A DNA stretch of 19,078 bases from Anaerolineales bacterium (GTDB lineage: Bacteria > Chloroflexota > Anaerolineae > Anaerolineales > Villigracilaceae). The stretch covers positions 1-19,078 of the forward strand of contig JADGQD010000013.1 in the NCBI GenBank assembly GCA_017882065.1. The letters run 5' to 3'. A model generated the notes under the pieces. The model worked only from the letters and a program-made list of their open reading frames with translations, had not been told where the DNA came from and did no database searches. The translations under genes were made by a program, and so were the position numbers. Each line of letters begins with the position of its first letter. Position 1 is the stretch's first letter. Shown here piece after piece: positions 8,586 through 16,390 of this stretch.

Positions 8586-8605
8586 AAATGGCTGCTGTGC
8601 CATTT
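8586..8605 (+). promoter_or_regulatory. Leader hairpin before the ABC operon
   Basis: AAATGGC (8586-8592) pairs with GCCATTT (8599-8605) across a 6-nt loop, followed by ATTTC. A competing pairing GGCAC/GTGCC overlaps it. The T tract is too short for a confident attenuator. Confidence 0.35.
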
Positions 8606-8646
8606 ATTTCGTCCGTAATCAATCTCATTTCTTTCAAGGAGAACCT

Positions 8647-9576
8647 ATGATCCGCGCTACTGGTCTCACTAAGGATTTCGGCTCACGAAGGGCAATTGAA
8701 AACCTGACCTTCGAGGCCAAACAGGGTGAGGTCGTCGGTTTTCTCGGTCCAAATGGCGCCGGGAAAACTACAACGATGCGCATCCTGACCGGGTATATGC
8801 CCCCGACTTACGGGACAGCCCAGGTAGCTGGTTTTGATGTGATCAGCGAGTCGCTCGAAGTACGGCGTCGCGTCGGGTACCTTCCCGAAACAGTTCCGCT
8901 CTATCCCGAAATGACTGTCTACGAATACCTGAAGTTCATGGCCGACTTGCGCCACCTGCCAAATGGCGATGACATGGTAGACGCTGCACTGGATTTGGTC
9001 CAGATGGAAAAGCGCGCCGACGGGTACATCTCGAATCTATCGAAGGGAATGCGCCAACGAGTTGGACTCGCTCAAGCTATGCTACACAGACCCGAAGTTC
9101 TGATCCTTGACGAACCAACTATCGGCCTCGACCCTGCGCAGGTAGTGGAATTCCGTAATACCATTCGCGATGTTGGTAAAGAGCGAACAGTACTTCTCTC
9201 AACCCATATTCTTTCTGAGGCCCAGCAGCTTTGCGACCGAGTCTTGATCATCAATAAAGGTCGTATTGTTGCCGAGGATACACCCGAGAACCTGCAATCC
9301 CGCTTGGTTGGCGCAGAGCATGTGGTTCTGCGTGTCAAGGGCGAGGCTGACGAACTGCTCCCCATTATTGCAAAGATCGATGGGGTCCAAAACGCTAAGC
9401 TCCTACCGGATGGCACGCTGGAGTTCCAATTCGCGCCTGGCGCAGATGTTCGCCCGGTAGTCGCAAGAGCGACAATTAAGGCCGGTTACGACCTGCTCGA
9501 GTTCCATCCAGTTGGGTTGAGCTTAGAAGAAATATTCCTGCAACTTACGCAGGATAATTCCAGGAAAGAGAGGTAA
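8647..9576 (+). CDS. ABC-2 type transporter ATPase, GldA-like
   Basis: The 309-residue nucleotide-binding subunit of an ABC-2 exporter. Walker A is GPNGAGKTT (34-42), signature LSKGM (131-135), Walker B ILDEPTIGLDP (Asp155, Glu156) and the H-loop is in STHILSE (His187). The C-terminal 90 residues are the DUF4162-like extension found in this ATPase family, ending LEEIFLQLT. The open frame reaches back to 8560, but ATG 8647 has AAGGAG 5 nt upstream and gives the family N-terminus. It is the first gene of a tight operon with a permease, a GldG-like protein and a DUF4340-like protein, the usual company of GldA-type ATPases. Substrate is unknown. Confidence 0.93.
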   Translation: MIRATGLTKDFGSRRAIENLTFEAKQGEVVGFLGPNGAGKTTTMRILTGYMPPTYGTAQVAGFDVISESLEVRRRVGYLPETVPLYPEMTVYEYLKFMADLRHLPNGDDMVDAALDLVQMEKRADGYISNLSKGMRQRVGLAQAMLHRPEVLILDEPTIGLDPAQVVEFRNTIRDVGKERTVLLSTHILSEAQQLCDRVLIINKGRIVAEDTPENLQSRLVGAEHVVLRVKGEADELLPIIAKIDGVQNAKLLPDGTLEFQFAPGADVRPVVARATIKAGYDLLEFHPVGLSLEEIFLQLTQDNSRKER

Positions 9577-9579
9577 GCC

Positions 9580-10335
9580 ATGCGCAATATCTGGACAATT
9601 GCCCGCCGTGAATATCGTCATTATTTCACCAGCCCAATTGCATATATCGCAGCGCTTTTGACGCTGTTGACAGTTGGTATCTACTTCGTTGTAATGATCT
9701 ATTATCTGATGAACCTGGCGAATCAATCGTACTACGGCAACTCAGCGCCTGGCATCAATATTGTCATTGGTCCTCTGGCAACCGTTTTTATGTTCGCGGC
9801 TCCAGCTTTGACCATGCGTTTGCTGGCCGACGAACAACGCATGGGAACGCTCGAACTCCTTCTAACCACTCCTATCAAAGACGCGGAATTGGTTGTAGGC
9901 AAATGGCTCGGTGCTTTTCTGTTCATGTTGACCATTATCGTAATAACACTGGTGTACCCGATTGTCCTCAACAAACTGACCACTCCGGGCATTGACCAGG
10001 GTGTCATGGTGTCGGGTTATATAGCCATCATCCTGCTGACCGCGGTTTTCCTTGCAATCGGAACGGCCATGTCATCGTTTTTTAATAACCAGTTTGCAGC
10101 GTTCTTCGCAACACTGGCGGTGCTCATCGTTTTCTGGTGGTTAATCCGCCTACCAACTTATATTATCCAGAACGATTCCTTCAACAATATTCTCAACTAT
10201 CTGGATTTAAACGGTCGCTTCAATTCCATGCTCACCGGCACAATGTCACTCTCTGACATTATCTATCCGATCAGCCTGACCGCACTGGGCTTGTTTTTAA
10301 GTGCGGCCGCCGTTGAAATAAGAAGGTGGAGATAA
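9580..10335 (+). CDS. ABC-2 permease, GldF-like
   Basis: A 251-residue membrane subunit with about six hydrophobic segments, starting near residues 20-45 and ending near 230-245. The N-terminus TIARREYRHYFTSPIAYI and the central MRLLADEQRMGTLELLLTTP are typical of the GldF/NosY ABC-2 permease group; the latter is the coupling region facing the ATPase. It starts 3 nt after the ATPase stop, with GAGAGG overlapping that stop as Shine-Dalgarno sequence. It presumably forms a homodimer with two ATPase subunits. In Bacteroidota the equivalents act in gliding; nothing here shows gliding. Confidence 0.9.
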   Translation: MRNIWTIARREYRHYFTSPIAYIAALLTLLTVGIYFVVMIYYLMNLANQSYYGNSAPGINIVIGPLATVFMFAAPALTMRLLADEQRMGTLELLLTTPIKDAELVVGKWLGAFLFMLTIIVITLVYPIVLNKLTTPGIDQGVMVSGYIAIILLTAVFLAIGTAMSSFFNNQFAAFFATLAVLIVFWWLIRLPTYIIQNDSFNNILNYLDLNGRFNSMLTGTMSLSDIIYPISLTALGLFLSAAAVEIRRWR

Positions 10336-11927
10336 TGGCTAAGACAAAGAACTCCCAAAAGAAGTTCGCAGTCATCGGGTTGTGGACATCTGGTATCGCA
10401 TTGTTGGCAACAATACTCCTATTGATCGTCAAGCTGCTCGCGGTTGCCAAAATCTATACACTTCCCAATGCCCAGGCATTTAATTGGGCACTGGGGGTTT
10501 CTGCCGCTCTGATCGTCCTGGGTCTGGCTTTCTTTGCCCTGCTTGATCCGCAACGTGTACGCGAACTTCTCAACGGAAGACAGGCACGTTATGGAAGTAA
10601 TGCCGCCATCATGTTGCTGGCGTTTGTCGGTATCCTTCTCGTCATCAACATCCTGGTCTTCCAAAACCCTGGGAAGCCTATGGACTTTACCGAGGACAAG
10701 CAGAATAGTCTTGCCGCCGAAACGCTGGATACCCTGAAGGCATTACCTGCATCGGTCCAGGCTACAGCTTTCTACACATCCCAAACACCCAGCGATATTG
10801 CGCGGAAGCTGCTCGAGAATTACAAGAACCATTCGAACGGTAAATTTGACTATACGTTCATTGACCCGGACCAGAATCCTCTCGCTGCACGACAGGCCGG
10901 CATTACTGGAGACGGAAAGATTTATCTGCAAATGGGAGACCATCACGAAATTGTCGCCTTTGCGTCCGAGCAGGACATCACCTCAGCCCTGATTCGTCTG
11001 ATGAACCCCGGGCAGCGAACCATTTACTTCCTGACCGGTCACGGCGAAAGGGATATCCAGAACGCTGCCAATACAGCATATACGACCGCCAAATCTGCAC
11101 TCGAGGCCAAGAACTACGCTGTCCTGCCTCTGAACCTGATCGCCCAGAATAAAATTCCGGACAGTGCCACTGTCATCGTCATCGCCGGCTCCATTAAACC
11201 GATCTCCGCCGCCGAACAGACTTTATTGCAAGACTATGTTTCAAAGGGTGGCGCACTGGTTGTTATGAAAGAATCTACCCCACTGACACAATTCGGTAAT
11301 TCTCCCGACCCCTTGGCTGCCTATCTTGCCGTGAACTGGGGGATCGCTTTCGATAACGATATTGTCATTGATACGAATACAAATCCACCGAACTTTGCCG
11401 TAGCTGCGACGTATGGTACCCACCCAATTACCGAAAAACTGCAAGGGCTGGTTTCGTTCTATCCGAACGCCCGCAGTCTCACCATTACATCCAATATGCC
11501 CAACCAGCCTACGGCTTTGGTCGCCACAGTAAATTCCGCTTGGGGTGAGACAGACTTTACATCGTTGGCAAACGGGCAAGTCGCCTTCAATCCAGGAGTA
11601 GATATCCCCGGTCCACTCACCCTGGCAGTTGCGACCGCAGACACTACCGCAGGCAGCCACCTGGTTGTGTTCGGGGATGCTGACTTCGCCTCGAATGTCT
11701 ACTTCAGTCAATACGCCAACGGCGATATGTTCATCAATGCGATTGATTGGGCCGCTGGACAGGAACAATTAATCAACCTGAATACACCAACCGCCATTAG
11801 CCGCACTCTGGCTCTCCCAAGCAGTTTCTGGTTGTTGATTATGGCAATTTCATTCCTGTTTATCCTACCCGGTCTGGTAATCGCAGGCGGGGTCATTTCC
11901 TGGCTGATCCGGCGCTCCAGAGGTTAA
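10335..11927 (+). CDS. GldG-family ABC transporter auxiliary protein
   Basis: A 530-residue protein with three N-terminal hydrophobic segments (about 13-35, 45-70 and 90-110) and one C-terminal segment (about 490-520). Between them is a large soluble domain, probably outside the membrane. The soluble part has the GldG/ABC_transp_aux hallmarks: a Thr/Asp/Asn-rich start (DFTEDKQNSLAAETLDTL), IYLQMGDHHEIV, FLTGHGERDIQ and VVFGDADFASN. The fold is related to glutamine amidotransferase-like beta/alpha domains without an evident catalytic triad. ATG 10335 overlaps the permease stop by one base (TAATG), so translation is probably coupled. A GTG at 10326 is a possible but less likely start. It acts with the preceding ATPase and permease. 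Confidence 0.88.
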   Translation: MAKTKNSQKKFAVIGLWTSGIALLATILLLIVKLLAVAKIYTLPNAQAFNWALGVSAALIVLGLAFFALLDPQRVRELLNGRQARYGSNAAIMLLAFVGILLVINILVFQNPGKPMDFTEDKQNSLAAETLDTLKALPASVQATAFYTSQTPSDIARKLLENYKNHSNGKFDYTFIDPDQNPLAARQAGITGDGKIYLQMGDHHEIVAFASEQDITSALIRLMNPGQRTIYFLTGHGERDIQNAANTAYTTAKSALEAKNYAVLPLNLIAQNKIPDSATVIVIAGSIKPISAAEQTLLQDYVSKGGALVVMKESTPLTQFGNSPDPLAAYLAVNWGIAFDNDIVIDTNTNPPNFAVAATYGTHPITEKLQGLVSFYPNARSLTITSNMPNQPTALVATVNSAWGETDFTSLANGQVAFNPGVDIPGPLTLAVATADTTAGSHLVVFGDADFASNVYFSQYANGDMFINAIDWAAGQEQLINLNTPTAISRTLALPSSFWLLIMAISFLFILPGLVIAGGVISWLIRRSRG

Positions 11928-11931
11928 CCTT

Positions 11932-12540
11932 ATGATCAAACGTCCCACATGGATTCTGCTGGTCATCCTGGCGCTGGTCATTGTTGCATATTTCGTAATA
12001 AAAAGCCGCCCCTCAGCAACTTCGACAGAGCCAACGCCGACTGCGCTTGGCAATAATTTCCTCATAACCCAGGCAGATGGCACGCTGCAAAGCCTCCGCA
12101 TCTATGACAAGCAAAACCGCATCGTTCAGATGCAACGCGATACCAGCGGGACGTGGATTGTCACGCTGCCAACACCTGGAGCCGCGGACCAATCACTGAC
12201 AGGGGCCGCCGAGACCCAGGTTGGTGCGCTGCGCATCGTGACGCTCCTGGATAATCAACTCAACCTGGGAGATGCCGGGCTGGATTTTCCGGCTTACACC
12301 ATCGAGCTCACTTTTGTCAGCGGATTACAACATGTTATCCAGGTTGGGACGCTGACCCCCACCAATAGCGGATACTACGTCCGCTACGACGCAGGAAAAC
12401 TTTATGTTGTCAGCCAGTCAGGGATCGATGCATTGTTGAACCTGCTGACTGCTCCACCCATCGCATCCACCGAGACACAGGTCCCGACTATCGAAGAGAC
12501 GGCTAAACCCACCCTTGAGGTGGCTACACCTACACCCTAA
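11932..12540 (+). CDS. Membrane-anchored DUF4340-like protein of the ABC operon
   Basis: A 202-residue protein with one N-terminal membrane helix (about 6-24). Two repeated beta-rich stretches of the DUF4340 type follow: LRIYDKQNRIVQMQRD.SGTWIV, then VGTLTPTNSGYYVRYDAGKLYVVS. The C-terminal 35 residues are Thr/Pro/Glu-rich and probably disordered. DUF4340 proteins usually follow gldG genes and are of unknown function; this one is shorter than many relatives. It starts 4 nt after the gldG-like stop with AGAGG 8 nt upstream, so it is the last gene of the operon. Confidence 0.8.
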   Translation: MIKRPTWILLVILALVIVAYFVIKSRPSATSTEPTPTALGNNFLITQADGTLQSLRIYDKQNRIVQMQRDTSGTWIVTLPTPGAADQSLTGAAETQVGALRIVTLLDNQLNLGDAGLDFPAYTIELTFVSGLQHVIQVGTLTPTNSGYYVRYDAGKLYVVSQSGIDALLNLLTAPPIASTETQVPTIEETAKPTLEVATPTP

Positions 12541-12548
12541 CTAAAATC

Positions 12549-12609
12549 GGAGTACGTCGCATCTTGGACCATAGTGTTTAAAGAGCTCCAGGGAAGCGAC
12601 GCATTCTCC
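12549..12609 (+). other. Structured RNA candidate between ABC operon and sigma gene
   Basis: Three nested arms pair in register: GGAG (12549-12552) with CTCC (12606-12609), CGTCGC (12555-12560) with GCGACG (12596-12601), and TGGA (12565-12568) with TCCA (12587-12590). The internal loops are small and the apical loop is 18 nt. No T tract follows directly. It could be a leader element of the sigma gene or a 3' end structure. Confidence 0.35.
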
Positions 12610-12641
12610 ACCCCGACACCTTAGCAAGGGGTATTGTATTT
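12610..12641 (+). terminator. Possible weak terminator of the ABC operon
   Basis: ACCCC (12610-12614) can pair with GGGGT (12628-12632), followed by ATTGTATTT. The stem is short and the loop long, so read-through into the sigma gene is likely. Confidence 0.3.
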
Positions 12642-12662
12642 TGGTCAGAAAAAGAGTATTCT
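12634..12662 (+). promoter_or_regulatory. Possible promoter of the sigma factor gene
   Basis: TTGTAT (12634-12639), a 17-nt spacer and TATTCT (12657-12662). Both boxes are imperfect. Confidence 0.35.
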
Positions 12663-12692
12663 GATTGAAGAATAGTTTGGTAAGGAAGTGTA

Positions 12693-13898
12693 ATGGAGAA
12701 CCCTTTATTACTTGAAGAAGACGAAGAATATTCTGCCATTGCCCGACTGATTGAACTGGGTCGGCAGAAATCTTATGTCACCATTGACGACATCCTGCAT
12801 TTTTTCCCGGAAGCCGAACAGGATGTTGAAAAGTTGGAAGAAGCCTTCGCGGCCCTTTTGAGCGCGGGGGTTGCCTTCGTGGAAGATACACCTACCGGTG
12901 AACCAGCGGAGGACGAACTAATTGCAGCGGAGAAACCCGAGGCTGAGGCAGAGCCGGAATTATCGCTTGACGATTACCTAGCCAACATTGACACTGACGA
13001 TACTATCGGGCTATACCTCAAAGAAGTCAGTCGTGTCCCGTTGCTCACCGCCACAGAAGAAGTCGATCTCGCCCAACGTATTGAGCGCGGCCGAATGGCC
13101 CGTGAAGAACTGGCACGTGGCAACGTCAGTGCACGCCGCCGGATTGAACTTCGCAAACTCATCGAGGACGGCTGGGCCGCCCGCGAGCATTTGATCACGG
13201 CCAACTCGCGTCTTGTTATCAGCGTTGCTAAGAAGTATATGGGACGCGGCGTTCCCTTCCTTGATTTAATTCAGGAAGGCAACATCGGCCTGATCCGCGC
13301 CACCAAAAAATTTGATTATCGCCGTGGCCACAAGTTCAGCACCTATGCCACCTGGTGGATCCGCCAGGCCGTTACGCGTGCCATTGCCGACCAGGGTCGT
13401 ACCATTCGCGTCCCCGTCCATATGGGTGACCAAATCAACAAACTACTCCGTGTTCAGCACCAATTGACCCAGCGGCTGGGACGTGAACCGTCGGTGGAAG
13501 AACTGGCCACCGCCCTGGAAGTGCCGCCCAAGAAGGTTGAGAATATGATCCAGGTGGCGCGGCGCCCGCTCTCGCTGGAGACGCCAACGGACGATGAAGA
13601 GGACTCTGTCCTCGGCGATTTCATCGAAGACGATGAAGCCGCTCCCCCTGACGACACCGCAACGTACAATTTGCTCCGTGAACACCTGACCGAGGTGCTG
13701 AATGGGCTTCCGCCGCGCGAGGTACGCATCCTGCAATTGCGCTACGGCCTCCTGGACGGACAGGCATACACGCTGGAGGAAGTCGGGCGCAAGATGGGAG
13801 TCACGCGCGAACGTGTCCGCCAGATCGAGGCCCAGGCTTTGAGTCGCCTGCGGCACCCGTCCATCCGCCGCAAACTGCGCGATTATCTTGGGGAGTAA
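12693..13898 (+). CDS. RNA polymerase primary-type sigma-70 factor (RpoD/SigA family)
   Basis: Directs RNA polymerase to promoters. The 401 residues hold a sigma 1.1-like domain (about 8-60), an acidic linker and region 1.2 (DDTIGLYLKEV, from 102). Region 2 (from about 167) has RLVISVAKKYMGRG, LIQEGNIGLIRA and KFDYRRGHKFSTYATWWIRQ, the -10 recognition and melting helices. Region 3 (RVPVHM and on) and region 4 (LPPREVRILQLRYG...YTLEEVGRKMGVTRERVRQIE) complete it. All regions are intact, so this is a full primary-type factor. Chloroflexota can carry several, so housekeeping status is likely but unproven. AAGGAAG lies just before the ATG. The housekeeping-type promoters nearby fit the specificity expected of such a factor. 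Confidence 0.93.
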   Translation: MENPLLLEEDEEYSAIARLIELGRQKSYVTIDDILHFFPEAEQDVEKLEEAFAALLSAGVAFVEDTPTGEPAEDELIAAEKPEAEAEPELSLDDYLANIDTDDTIGLYLKEVSRVPLLTATEEVDLAQRIERGRMAREELARGNVSARRRIELRKLIEDGWAAREHLITANSRLVISVAKKYMGRGVPFLDLIQEGNIGLIRATKKFDYRRGHKFSTYATWWIRQAVTRAIADQGRTIRVPVHMGDQINKLLRVQHQLTQRLGREPSVEELATALEVPPKKVENMIQVARRPLSLETPTDDEEDSVLGDFIEDDEAAPPDDTATYNLLREHLTEVLNGLPPREVRILQLRYGLLDGQAYTLEEVGRKMGVTRERVRQIEAQALSRLRHPSIRRKLRDYLGE

Positions 13899-13908
13899 GA
13901 AAATATTC

Positions 13909-13937
13909 AAATCCCGGCCAAAATTGCCGGGATTTTT
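13909..13937 (+). terminator. Terminator of the sigma factor gene
   Basis: A perfect 10-bp stem AAATCCCGGC/GCCGGGATTT (13909-13918 with 13926-13935), a 7-nt loop and five T residues at 13933-13937. It lies 10 nt after the stop codon. Confidence 0.93.
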
Positions 13938-13961
13938 ATTGGAGAGCTTGGTCCCATCCCA

Positions 13962-13999
13962 GCCTCCCCAAGATTCCGCACTTTGGAATTAGGGGAGGC
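13962..13999. promoter_or_regulatory. Palindrome covering the -35 region of the glycosyltransferase unit
   Basis: GCCTCCCC (13962-13969) pairs with GGGGAGGC (13992-13999). Inside it ATTCC (13973-13977) pairs with GGAAT (13985-13989). There is no T tract, and the palindrome overlaps the proposed -35 of the next gene, so a regulator-binding site is a better guess than a terminator. Confidence 0.35.
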
Positions 14000-14013
14000 G
14001 TAGGTGGTAAAAT
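13983..14013 (+). promoter_or_regulatory. Promoter of the GT-C/GT2 unit
   Basis: An extended -10, TG-G-TAAAAT (14005-14013), with a weak TTGGAA (13983-13988) 19 nt upstream. The ATG follows 7 nt after the -10 box, so the message is probably leaderless. Confidence 0.55.
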
Positions 14014-14020
14014 CACCGGA

Positions 14021-15481
14021 ATGAAAACCTACGCCCTTCCGCGCTTACGCGATATCGTGTTCCTGTCCATTTTTGTTGCAGCCATCCTGCTTGGCCCGCG
14101 CATGCTCAACGCCGACGGGGATTTGCCCCGCCACCTTGCAATTGGAAAATACGTTTTGCAAGGCAACCCACCCCCGATCAATGACATTTTCTCATATACA
14201 CGAAATGGTGCGCCCTTCGCGCCTCACAAATGGCTTTCGGGAGTGTTTTTTTATATCGCCTATTTCATCTTTGATGAACGAGGGATTGTAATCCTGTCCG
14301 CTCTATTGTTGGCAGCCACCTTTACCTTGATTTATTCAGATGGGGTTGAGCGCACCGGGACCCGGCTCCCGGTTTTCTTTCTGGTTACGTGGGGCGCGGC
14401 GATATCCTCCCTGCACTGGATTTCCAGGCCGCACCTGTTCACCATGCTGCTATTTGCGCTCTGGCTTATCTTGAACGAGAAACTTGCCAGCGGCAGGAAG
14501 GTTCCAATCTGGTATTTCGCGGGGTTGATGCTGTTGTGGAACAACATTCACGGTGAATTTATCTCCGGGTTCCTGATCACAGGTGCGACCCTGGCCGGAT
14601 GGATCTGGGAGTTCATCTTCGACCATTCCAATGCGGATGTTAAGGTGGGAAAACGTCTGGCGATGGTGCTGGCAACGATTACCAGCGTGACCCTGGTCAA
14701 CCCGGTCAGTTTCCGGGCCTGGTCGACAGTGACAAGCTGGCTGGGGAACGATTACCTGATGTCGCACACCGCCGAAACTATTCCACCCAACTTTGCGGAA
14801 TCAAAATTCCTGATAATACTGGCGTTTTTGGCCTTTTCAATTTTCTTGCTGGCAATGAAACGCGAAAAACTTCCCGCCCGAATGGCGATTATCCTGGCAG
14901 GGTTCTCTGCCATGGTCCTGCTCTCGGCCCGGAATGTCCATTTTTATGGGGTGGCCGCTCCCTTCGTTCTTGTGAGCTTATTTTCGAAAAAGCAGGTTGT
15001 CCCACCGCTTACGCGATTTGAAGAACTGTTCGAGCATATCGAAAGCCAATTAAAGGGGATCGTCTGGCCAGTCCTGACGGTATTGGCCGGGATAATCCTA
15101 CTGGCCGCCACCCCTATCGGGAAAATCGAGCGGTTTTCACCAACTTTTTTCCCGATCCAGGCAACGGAATGGTTAAAAGCCAATCCCCAGGACGGGAATA
15201 TGTTCAATCCCTTCGACTGGGGCGGCTACCTGAGCTTGGAATTGTGGCCAGAGAAGCATGTTTTTATTGACAGCCAGGGCGATATTTATGGAGAATCATT
15301 CATCCGCGAGTACGAACAAATCATCACACTTGGAGACGGCTGGCAGGACATCCTGACAAAATATAAAGTTGACTGGGCGCTGGTTCCGCAAGAATGGGAT
15401 TTAGCCACAGCCCTGGCTGAAGCCAACTGGCGGGAAGTCTATCGCGATGAGACGGCAGTCATTTATGTGCGCGGGGAGTAA
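14021..15481 (+). CDS. Polytopic membrane protein, GT-C glycosyltransferase-like
   Basis: A 486-residue protein. About ten hydrophobic segments fill residues 10-370 and a soluble C-terminal domain of about 110 residues follows. The first outside loop has DGDLPRHLAIGKYVLQG, resembling the acidic first-loop site of GT-C enzymes that use lipid-linked sugars. The C-terminal domain has the FNPFDWGGYLSLELWP, FIDSQGDIYG and VDWALVP elements seen in uncharacterised membrane proteins of this type. It starts after an extended -10 box with no Shine-Dalgarno sequence. It is paired with a GT2 gene 6 nt downstream, which supports a role in transfer of a lipid-carried sugar outside the membrane. Enzymatic activity is inferred, not shown; the protein could also be non-catalytic. 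Confidence 0.6.
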   Translation: MKTYALPRLRDIVFLSIFVAAILLGPRMLNADGDLPRHLAIGKYVLQGNPPPINDIFSYTRNGAPFAPHKWLSGVFFYIAYFIFDERGIVILSALLLAATFTLIYSDGVERTGTRLPVFFLVTWGAAISSLHWISRPHLFTMLLFALWLILNEKLASGRKVPIWYFAGLMLLWNNIHGEFISGFLITGATLAGWIWEFIFDHSNADVKVGKRLAMVLATITSVTLVNPVSFRAWSTVTSWLGNDYLMSHTAETIPPNFAESKFLIILAFLAFSIFLLAMKREKLPARMAIILAGFSAMVLLSARNVHFYGVAAPFVLVSLFSKKQVVPPLTRFEELFEHIESQLKGIVWPVLTVLAGIILLAATPIGKIERFSPTFFPIQATEWLKANPQDGNMFNPFDWGGYLSLELWPEKHVFIDSQGDIYGESFIREYEQIITLGDGWQDILTKYKVDWALVPQEWDLATALAEANWREVYRDETAVIYVRGE

Positions 15482-15487
15482 CTGGAG

Positions 15488-16252
15488 ATGGAACCCAAAA
15501 TCGTAATCGTTCTTCCGGCCTACAATGCCGCCAAAACCCTGGACCGCACGCTGGCTGAAATTCCTCCAGAATATCAAAAACACGTTATCCTGGTGGATGA
15601 TGCATCTAAAGATAATACAGTGGGAGTCGCCAAAGCCTCCGGTTTGATTGTCTTTGAGCATCCGACCAACCGCGGCTATGGCGGTAATCAGAAAACATGT
15701 TATCGGGAATCCCTAAAGTTGGGAGCGGACATCGTGGTAATGCTCCATCCAGATCACCAGTATGATGCCACCATGATCCCGCTCTTGACGCGTCCCCTGC
15801 TCAATCACGAGGCCGATGCGGTCTTTGGTTCGCGCATGTTGGGAGGCCGACCGCTGGAAGGTGGGATGCCTTATTGGAAATATTTTGCCAACGTTATCCT
15901 GACAGCTACGGCGAATATCATATTCCGACGCTATCTCACAGAAATCCATTCGGGTTTCCGGGCCTACACGCGTAAATACCTGGAAACCGTCCGGCTGGAT
16001 GAAAATAGCGACGATTTCCTCTTTGACACGGAAATTATTGCCCAGGGTATGGCGAACAACCTGACTTTCCAGGAAGTGCCGATTGTGACCCGCTATTTCC
16101 CCGAAGCTTCTTCAATCAATTTTGGCCGCAGCGTGGTTTATGGGTTTGGCATACTTGGGGTACTGATGAAATACTGGCTGCATAAAACCGGCCTTGTCCA
16201 GTTCAGGCAATTCGAAGCGCATACACCTTCACCCAATCAGTCGCGTGCGTGA
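15488..16252 (+). CDS. Family 2 glycosyltransferase, polyprenyl-phosphate sugar transferase type
   Basis: A 254-residue cytoplasmic GT-A enzyme. The N-terminal IVIVLPAYNAAKTL and VDDAS (36-40) bind the nucleotide. HPDHQYD (87-93) holds the metal-binding aspartate site. GSRMLGG, then EIHSGFRAYTRKYLE and FLFDTEIIAQ follow as in dolichyl-phosphate mannose/glucose synthases. The C-terminus (about 215-240) has one hydrophobic stretch that may touch the membrane. It probably moves a sugar from a nucleotide donor to a lipid phosphate, which the preceding GT-C-like protein could use. It starts 6 nt after that gene, with GGGGAG about 9 nt before the ATG. Donor sugar cannot be told from sequence. Confidence 0.85.
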   Translation: MEPKIVIVLPAYNAAKTLDRTLAEIPPEYQKHVILVDDASKDNTVGVAKASGLIVFEHPTNRGYGGNQKTCYRESLKLGADIVVMLHPDHQYDATMIPLLTRPLLNHEADAVFGSRMLGGRPLEGGMPYWKYFANVILTATANIIFRRYLTEIHSGFRAYTRKYLETVRLDENSDDFLFDTEIIAQGMANNLTFQEVPIVTRYFPEASSINFGRSVVYGFGILGVLMKYWLHKTGLVQFRQFEAHTPSPNQSRA

Positions 16253-16253
16253 T

Positions 16254-16390
16254 CAATGGATGGCACGGAATATTTCGCCGTCAGTGTAATCCGCGAGTTT
16301 TTCGTCAGGGGTCAGGATGGCAGTCACGATCTTGCCTGCGAGCCAAAGCAATCAGTCTCAGCCATGTTGGTTCCTCCCGTGAGAGGGAGT
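16254..16390 (-). pseudogene. Possible remnant of a c-type cytochrome gene
   Basis: On the minus strand one frame reads ILTPDEKLADYTDGEIFRAI just before a stop (complement of 16253-16255). This resembles the N-L-T-P-D...TDGE-I-R-A-I segment of c-type cytochromes found with molybdenum hydroxylases and dehydrogenases. Upstream, in another frame, LPLTGGTNMAET fits the preceding part, so at least one frameshift separates them. No CxxCH motif is visible and both ends are missing. Identification rests on pattern memory and is tentative. Confidence 0.35.
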
